Made by a program: the position numbers and the translations under genes
Source: JABDBE01 sp963832245
GTDB taxonomy: Bacteria; Acidobacteriota; Terriglobia; Terriglobales; Acidobacteriaceae
Assembly: GCA_963832245.1 (NCBI GenBank)
Contig: CAWHTG010000002.1
Location: 620,001-684,000 of the forward strand
Direction of reading: 5' to 3'
Length of the DNA: 64,000 nt
Shown here: positions 59,141 to 64,000 of the stretch, piece after piece
Numbering within the stretch: position 1 is the stretch's first letter
Layout of the letters: each line of letters begins with the position of its first letter
The notes under the pieces: generated by a model
Databases searched by the model: none
What the model was told of the DNA's origin: nothing
What the model saw: only the letters and a program-made list of their open reading frames with translations

Positions 59141-60994
59141 ATGAACACTTTCCCGGTTTTGTTGGGGGCGCTGTGCGTGTATGCGATTGCTTACCGTTAT
59201 TACAGTGCGTTCATCGCGGCGAAAGCTCTGGCGCTCGACGATCGCCGGACCACGCCGGCGCACATGTACGCTGATGGGCACAACTATGTTGCTTCGCCAC
59301 GATGGGTGCTCTTTGGCCATCACTTTGCGGCCATCGCGGGAGCCGGGCCGCTCGTCGGCCCTACCCTGGCGGCGCAGTTTGGCTTTGCTCCCGGATTTCT
59401 CTGGATTCTGATTGGTGGCGTGCTTGCCGGTTGCGTCCAAGATTTCACCGTGCTGGTAGCTTCCGTGCGCCACCGTGGACGATCGCTGGCGGATATTGCC
59501 CGCACCGAAATCAGTCCTTTTGCCGGACTGGTGACCATGATCGCCGTGCTCTTTATTCTATTGGTCACGCTCGCCGGTCTTGGCATCGTGGTGGTGAATG
59601 CGCTCTCGAATAGTCCCTGGGGAGTGTTCACGATTGGCATGACGATTCCTATCGCCGTCATCATGGGATTGTGGATGTTCAAGAGCCATGCAGGAAAAAT
59701 TACTGTTACCGGCCCCAGCATTTTTGGGGTCGTGCTTTTGATCGGCAGCGTGGTTGCAGGGCACTGGGTGGCGCAAAGCGGAGCCGCGGCGGCGCTTACT
59801 TTTACGCCGCATCAAATCACGATTCTCATGGCCATTTACGGACTGGTGGCTTCGGTTCTTCCGGTCTGGCTGGTATTGGAGCCGCGCGATTATCTTTCCA
59901 CCTACGTCAAACTGGGTACGATCATTGTGCTGGTGGTGGGCGTCTTTGTAGTTCATCCCAACATTCAATTCCCCAATTTCACCCAGTTCGTTCATGGCGG
60001 CGGGCCGATCATCAAAGGGACTCTGTTCCCGTTTCTTTTTGTGACGATTGCTTGCGGCGCGATCTCGGGTTTTCACTCGCTGGTATCTTCGGGCACCACA
60101 CCCAAGATGCTGGATAAAGAAACCGACGCCCGCTTCATCGGATACGGGGCCATGGTCTGCGAATCCATTGTGGGCATTCTGGCTCTGATTGCGGCCTGCT
60201 CGCTGGCTCCGGGCGACTACTTCGGCATCAACACCACGCCAGCGGTCTTCAGCCATCTAGGGTTGAGCACAGTCAATCTCGATATGTTCTCCCGCGAAGT
60301 AGGGGAGAAACTGGCTGGGCGCACTGGCGGAGCGGTTTCGCTGGCAGTCGGCATGGCGACAATCTTCCGTGGCTTACCGGGGATGGCTCGTCTGATGGGG
60401 TATTGGTATCACTACGCCATCATGTTTGAAGCGCTTTTCATCCTGACTACCGTGGATACAGGCACGCGCGTTGCCCGCTACGTTCTGCAGGAACTTATGG
60501 GCAAAGTGCACAAGCCATTCGGCAACAGTGCCTGGCTGCCGGGAAATCTGATTACCAGCTCCGTGGTGGTTCTGGGGTGGGGATACCTGATCTACACCGG
60601 CAATATTTCCACGCTGTGGCCATTGTTTGGAACCGGAAATCAGTTGCTGGCGACCATTGCGCTAGCGGTCACGACCACCTTCCTCATTAACATGGGCAAG
60701 CAGAAATATGCATGGATCACGGCTGTACCAATGTGCTTCGTGGGTGTCACTACGGTGACGGCGGGAGTGCTGGCGATCAAGAATATTTTCTGGCCGTTGA
60801 CCGCCAAGCCCGATCAGGTATTTACCGGCTACCTGGATTCCATCCTTATGAGCATCTTCATCGCGGGCGTGGTGCTCGTGGTGTTCGATGCGGTGCGACG
60901 GTGGATCCTGGTGGCGAAGGGTGCTCCGGCGCCGTTGGAGGCCTTCGGCCCTCCGCTGACCGCTGCCGGCGAGGTGAAAATGGGATGCTGCTAG
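59141..60994 (+). CDS. cstA: Carbon starvation protein A (CstA), pyruvate/peptide transporter
   Basis: The 617-residue protein has about 16 membrane helices. N-terminal VLLGALCVYAIAYRYYSAFI, HNYVASPRWVLFGHHFAAIAGAGPLVGPTLAAQFGFAPGF and RHRGRSLADIARTEISPF are the CstA signature region; SGFHSLVSSGTTPKMLDKETDARFIGYGAM and ATIFRGLPGMARLM follow. CstA/YjiY members import pyruvate and affect peptide uptake during carbon limitation. It keeps the C-terminal RRWILVAKGAP tail. GGAG ribosome site present. Close to a lactate permease, which points to small-acid uptake. Confidence 0.95.
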   Translation: MNTFPVLLGALCVYAIAYRYYSAFIAAKALALDDRRTTPAHMYADGHNYVASPRWVLFGHHFAAIAGAGPLVGPTLAAQFGFAPGFLWILIGGVLAGCVQDFTVLVASVRHRGRSLADIARTEISPFAGLVTMIAVLFILLVTLAGLGIVVVNALSNSPWGVFTIGMTIPIAVIMGLWMFKSHAGKITVTGPSIFGVVLLIGSVVAGHWVAQSGAAAALTFTPHQITILMAIYGLVASVLPVWLVLEPRDYLSTYVKLGTIIVLVVGVFVVHPNIQFPNFTQFVHGGGPIIKGTLFPFLFVTIACGAISGFHSLVSSGTTPKMLDKETDARFIGYGAMVCESIVGILALIAACSLAPGDYFGINTTPAVFSHLGLSTVNLDMFSREVGEKLAGRTGGAVSLAVGMATIFRGLPGMARLMGYWYHYAIMFEALFILTTVDTGTRVARYVLQELMGKVHKPFGNSAWLPGNLITSSVVVLGWGYLIYTGNISTLWPLFGTGNQLLATIALAVTTTFLINMGKQKYAWITAVPMCFVGVTTVTAGVLAIKNIFWPLTAKPDQVFTGYLDSILMSIFIAGVVLVVFDAVRRWILVAKGAPAPLEAFGPPLTAAGEVKMGCC

Positions 60995-61134
60995 GGCGGC
61001 TCAAATCTTGTCAAGCCCCCTGAGTCGCCCATTTCTTTCCAGGCTGCTGATTCAGCGGGAAATATAAATTCTGAAAGTTGGCGGGTTTACCCCCTCCAAT
61101 TTGTTACTGTAGAAATAGAAGGCTAAAACAAGCA

Positions 61135-61168
61135 GGCGCGACCGGAAATCCGGCTCGCGCCGTTTTTA
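61135..61168 (+). terminator. Hairpin with T-run just before the GH19 gene
   Basis: GGCGCGA-CCGG-AAAT-CCGG-C-TCGCGCC stem (one bulged C), then five T at 61163-61167. It sits 13 bases upstream of the following ATG. It probably terminates the cstA transcript, or acts as a switch in the leader of the next gene. Confidence 0.7.
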
Positions 61169-61180
61169 TTTGAGGTGACT

Positions 61181-61978
61181 ATGGGTGCCGCGTTAAAGCT
61201 GAGTAGTTCGGGAGCTGACGTCACCGCTCTGCAACAAGCACTGCAAGCAGCCGGCTTCGGCCCCGGGGCAATCGATGGGTCCTTTGGACCAGGCACCGAG
61301 GCTGCCGTTCTTGCCTTCCAGAGGAGCAAAGGACTAGCCGCTGACGGTCTCGTTGGTCCAAATACTGCGACGGCGCTCGGGCTGGCTGCGATACCGTCGG
61401 TTGTGTCCGCGATTCCGAGCATTACCGTCCAAGTGGTCTCGCAGATGTTTCCCGTGAGCCCAATTGGAAATATCAAAGCAAATCTGCCGTCAGTCCTCGA
61501 TGCGCTGGTCTCGGCGAAGTTGCCTGACCGGGCGATGGTATTAATGGCGCTGGGGACCATTCGAGCGGAGACGGAATCGTTTGAGCCGATCAGCGAAGGA
61601 CAATCTCGTTTCAACACCTCACCTTCGGGGCCTCCATTCGATCTCTACGATAATCGCCAAGATCTGGGCAACACTGGGGCTCCAGACGGGGCGAATTTCC
61701 GGGGACGCGGATTCGTGCAGCTCACCGGACGCGCGAACTATACCCGCTACGCGAGCGAAATCAGCATGGACCTGGTAAACAATCCCGAACTTGCGAACGA
61801 TCCCCATGTTGCCGCGACCCTGCTCGCGAGATTCCTTGGCAACCGGGAAGCTCGGATCCGTGAAGCGCTGGCCGCTAACGATCTCGCAACCGCCCGCCGC
61901 CTGGTGAATGGCGGTAGCAATGGTTTGGACAGGTTCACAGACGCTTTCAATCGAGGCTTGCGACTAATTCCTGCCTGA
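61181..61978 (+). CDS. Peptidoglycan-binding plus GH19-type muralytic enzyme
   Basis: The 265-residue product has an N-terminal PG_binding_1 domain (LKLSSSGADVTALQQALQAAGFGPGAIDGSFGPGTEAAVLAFQRSK, about 5-60) and a C-terminal GH19 chitinase/lysozyme-like domain (about 85-260) with ALGTIRAETESFEPISEG, the FRGRGFVQLTGRANYTRYA motif, and NPELANDPHVAATLLARF. Catalytic glutamate is probably in RAETESF. It lacks an obvious signal peptide. Domain order and size are like phage-type endolysins or secreted wall hydrolases. GAGG precedes the ATG at 61181; a GTG at 61175 adds two residues. Confidence 0.85.
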   Translation: MGAALKLSSSGADVTALQQALQAAGFGPGAIDGSFGPGTEAAVLAFQRSKGLAADGLVGPNTATALGLAAIPSVVSAIPSITVQVVSQMFPVSPIGNIKANLPSVLDALVSAKLPDRAMVLMALGTIRAETESFEPISEGQSRFNTSPSGPPFDLYDNRQDLGNTGAPDGANFRGRGFVQLTGRANYTRYASEISMDLVNNPELANDPHVAATLLARFLGNREARIREALAANDLATARRLVNGGSNGLDRFTDAFNRGLRLIPA

Positions 61979-62177
61979 TAGCGTGAACCGACGGCGCCGA
62001 CACCGGTGTACCTGATAGATTTTTAGGCGATTCGCGCGTAATCCGCACTCGTCTTAGGTCCCCTTCCATACGATCATTTTTCGCTTTTTTCTTTCCCGCA
62101 CAAGGCAGAGCTTGTATGCGTCGACGAACGGGACTACAATGCGTCACCAAAATATTTGCGGGCTCGAGGAGAACTTC

Positions 62178-63941
62178 GTGACCTCTGCAACTACGAAAGT
62201 ACCCAGTACTTCCGCCACATCGGCCAACCCAGTGGCGTGGGTGACCGCCCTCTCAGCCGCAATCATCGCTGCAGTATTGATTTTGAAGATGCCGCCCATG
62301 GCCCACCCTTGGCCACAGAGCTACGACCCGACAGGACACTGGTGGCTGTCGGCCCTGCTGGCCGCAATGCCGGTGGTAGTGTTGCTTGGGACCTTGGCGC
62401 TGCTGCACATGAAGGCGCATTTTTCAGCGCTACTCGGGCTGGCGACTTCAATCATTTGCGCGATCTGGATTTTCGGCATGCCCGCGAGCTTAGCGGCCAA
62501 GACCGCGGTGTTAGGCGCAGGCTATGGCCTGTTGCCCATCGGTTGGATCATCCTCAACGTTATCTTTCTTTATCAACTGACGTGCGAGGCCGGCCTGTTT
62601 AAGGTGCTGCAAGAAAGCCTGACCGGCATCACGCAAGACCGGCGCTTGCAGCTTTTGCTAATCGCCTTCAGCTTTGGCGCTTTCTTCGAAGGCGCAGCTG
62701 GCTTCGGCACGCCCGTGGCCGTGACTGCGGCGGTCTTGATTGGGTTGGGTTTCGGGCCCCTCGAAGCATCGGGGCTGTCCTTGATCGCCAACACCGCGCC
62801 AGTAGCCTACGGCGCATTGGGAACGCCCCTCATTGCTCTGCAGGGAGTCACGGGATTGGATCTGCGGGAGTTGAGCGCACAGGCGGGCCGTATTTTGCCT
62901 TTCTTCTCGGTCATCGTGCCCTTCTGGTTGGTATGGGCGTTCGCTGGGTTTCAGGGAATGCTAGAAGTTTGGCCCGCTGTGCTGGTAGCCGGAGTGTTCT
63001 TCGCTATCCCACAGTTTCTCATGTCGAACTTTCACGGGCCATGGCTGGTGGACGTTGTCGCCGCCATCGTTTCCATGCTTGCTCTGATCGTCTTCCTGCT
63101 GAAATGGCAGCCCAAGCGCATCTGGGGATTTGAGCATGAAGGAAAACGCGAGGCGCGGGGTACGCACGGTCACAGCCGGTCGCTGGTGACGAGGGCGTGG
63201 GTGCCATGGATGGTTTTAAGCGTTGTGGTTTTCGTGTGGGGATTGCCGAGCGTGAAGACCCAGCTGGACAAGGTCTCGGCCCCGAAGTTTCCGGTGGTGG
63301 GTCTGAACAAAATGGTGCAGCGCATGCCGCCGGTAGTACCCAAGCCCACCGCCGAAGCCGCGGTTTATTCGCTGAACTGGTTGACTGCGACCGGTTCGGG
63401 GATTTTGGTCGCCGCAATCATTTCCGGCTTCGTCATGGGCTTTACTCCCTGGAAGATGGCGCACACCTATTGGCGGACGCTGGTGCGAGTGCGATTCTCC
63501 TTGCTCACCATTGCCGCCATGCTTTCCATCGGTTTCCTGACCCGCTATTCCGGGCTGGACGCCACCATGGGGTTGGCATTTGCGCGAACCGGCGTGCTCT
63601 ATCCGTTTTTTGGAACCTTGCTGGGCTGGCTGGGAGTGGCACTCACCGGGTCGGACACTTCGTCGAATGTGTTGTTCGGCAGCCTGCAGAGAATTTCCGC
63701 CGAACAGGTCGGGATTTCACCCACATTGATGGCGGCGGCGAACAGTTGTGGCGGCGTGATGGGAAAAATGATCGATGCGCAAAGCATCGTCGTAGCCAGC
63801 ACCGCCACCGAGTGGTATGGACATGAGGGCGATATCTTGCGCTACGTGTTCTTCCACAGCATTGCGCTGGCGGCCTTGGTGGGAATTATGGTGACCCTCC
63901 AAGCCTATGTGTTTCCATTCACCCGTTTGGTGGTGCGGTAA
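62178..63941 (+). CDS. lldP: L-lactate permease (LctP/LldP)
   Basis: The 587-residue permease has about 14 membrane helices. Conserved: AKTAVLGAGYGLLPIGWIILNVIFLYQLT, LLIAFSFGAFFEGAAGFGTPVAVTAAVLIGLGF, ASGLSLIANTAPVAYGALGTPLIAL, and the C-terminal FGTLLGWLGVALTGSDTSSNVLFG and NSCGGVMGKMIDAQSI. It imports L-lactate (often D-lactate and glycolate) with protons. I start on GTG at 62178, six bases after CGAGGAGA; an ATG at 62139 is possible. No lldD or lutABC genes are in view before the window ends. Three longer loops contain Pro/Ser-rich stretches. Confidence 0.93.
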   Translation: MTSATTKVPSTSATSANPVAWVTALSAAIIAAVLILKMPPMAHPWPQSYDPTGHWWLSALLAAMPVVVLLGTLALLHMKAHFSALLGLATSIICAIWIFGMPASLAAKTAVLGAGYGLLPIGWIILNVIFLYQLTCEAGLFKVLQESLTGITQDRRLQLLLIAFSFGAFFEGAAGFGTPVAVTAAVLIGLGFGPLEASGLSLIANTAPVAYGALGTPLIALQGVTGLDLRELSAQAGRILPFFSVIVPFWLVWAFAGFQGMLEVWPAVLVAGVFFAIPQFLMSNFHGPWLVDVVAAIVSMLALIVFLLKWQPKRIWGFEHEGKREARGTHGHSRSLVTRAWVPWMVLSVVVFVWGLPSVKTQLDKVSAPKFPVVGLNKMVQRMPPVVPKPTAEAAVYSLNWLTATGSGILVAAIISGFVMGFTPWKMAHTYWRTLVRVRFSLLTIAAMLSIGFLTRYSGLDATMGLAFARTGVLYPFFGTLLGWLGVALTGSDTSSNVLFGSLQRISAEQVGISPTLMAAANSCGGVMGKMIDAQSIVVASTATEWYGHEGDILRYVFFHSIALAALVGIMVTLQAYVFPFTRLVVR

Positions 63942-64000
63942 GCGCACCTGATCTGGCACTCGGGTAGTCACCCGCAGCTAGGTATAGTTGCCGCAGCACC

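Overview
The window reads as a chromosomal segment of a GC-rich, Gram-negative, free-living heterotroph, most likely an acidobacterium (Acidobacteriota, Terriglobia-like). This rests on family content, not on a search: GloVer tandem-repeat secreted proteins, a matrixin-like protein with Ig-like domains, secreted YncE-type propellers, an S9 peptidase, YCF48-type domains, a Sec-containing formate dehydrogenase, and many short palindromic repeats between (and inside) genes. No rRNA, tRNA, CRISPR array, transposase or prophage was seen.

Layout. 0.2-0.8 kb: small secreted protein. 1-4.8 kb (minus): pyrimidine nucleoside salvage (CNT transporter, nucleoside phosphorylase, cytidine deaminase, PyrR). 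5-8 kb (minus): MATE pump and purB. 8.1-10.4 kb: MarR regulator abutting an atypical CLC protein. 10.6-11.6 kb: membrane-anchored trypsin-like protease. 12-17 kb: translation operon infC-rpmI-rplT-pheS-pheT, with infC apparently starting on ATC, heptamer repeats in three of its four gene junctions, and a palindromic element in frame inside pheT. 17-19.4 kb: aminotransferase, coiled-coil protein and zapA. 19.5-25.7 kb: membrane formate dehydrogenase fdnGHI (in-frame TGA = selenocysteine, with a recognisable SECIS hairpin) and divergent fdhE. 25.9-33.4 kb: TPR plus two retropepsin domains, cold-shock protein, a secreted pair ending in a degenerate matrixin, and a response regulator broken by two compensating frameshifts. 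33.4-43.5 kb: S9 peptidase, LeuA-like enzyme, GloVer repeat protein, argD-like aminotransferase, hydrolase, DUF58 and CBS proteins. 43.5-50.1 kb: nickel/cobalt transporter, BON protein, polyamine genes aguB and aguA (aguA carries a three-module repeat insertion) and a membrane-embedded spermidine-synthase-like protein. 50.1-58.3 kb: orphan nuoI, a dctA remnant, sigma/anti-sigma pair, thioredoxin, cupin, ferredoxin-NADP reductase, YVTN propeller and AtoE. 58.5-64 kb: CstA, a GH19-type muralytic enzyme and lactate permease.

How it fits together. Nucleoside salvage, formate oxidation, agmatine-to-putrescine conversion and uptake of short-chain acids, lactate and peptide-type carbon suggest a scavenger of small organic molecules. 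The most distinctive feature is a population of modular palindromic repeats. Two composite copies lie between genes, and shared pieces of the same families are translated inside PheT and AguA. A related palindrome is translated in a putative anti-sigma protein. This resembles in principle the palindromic elements described inside Rickettsia genes, but the sequence families look different.
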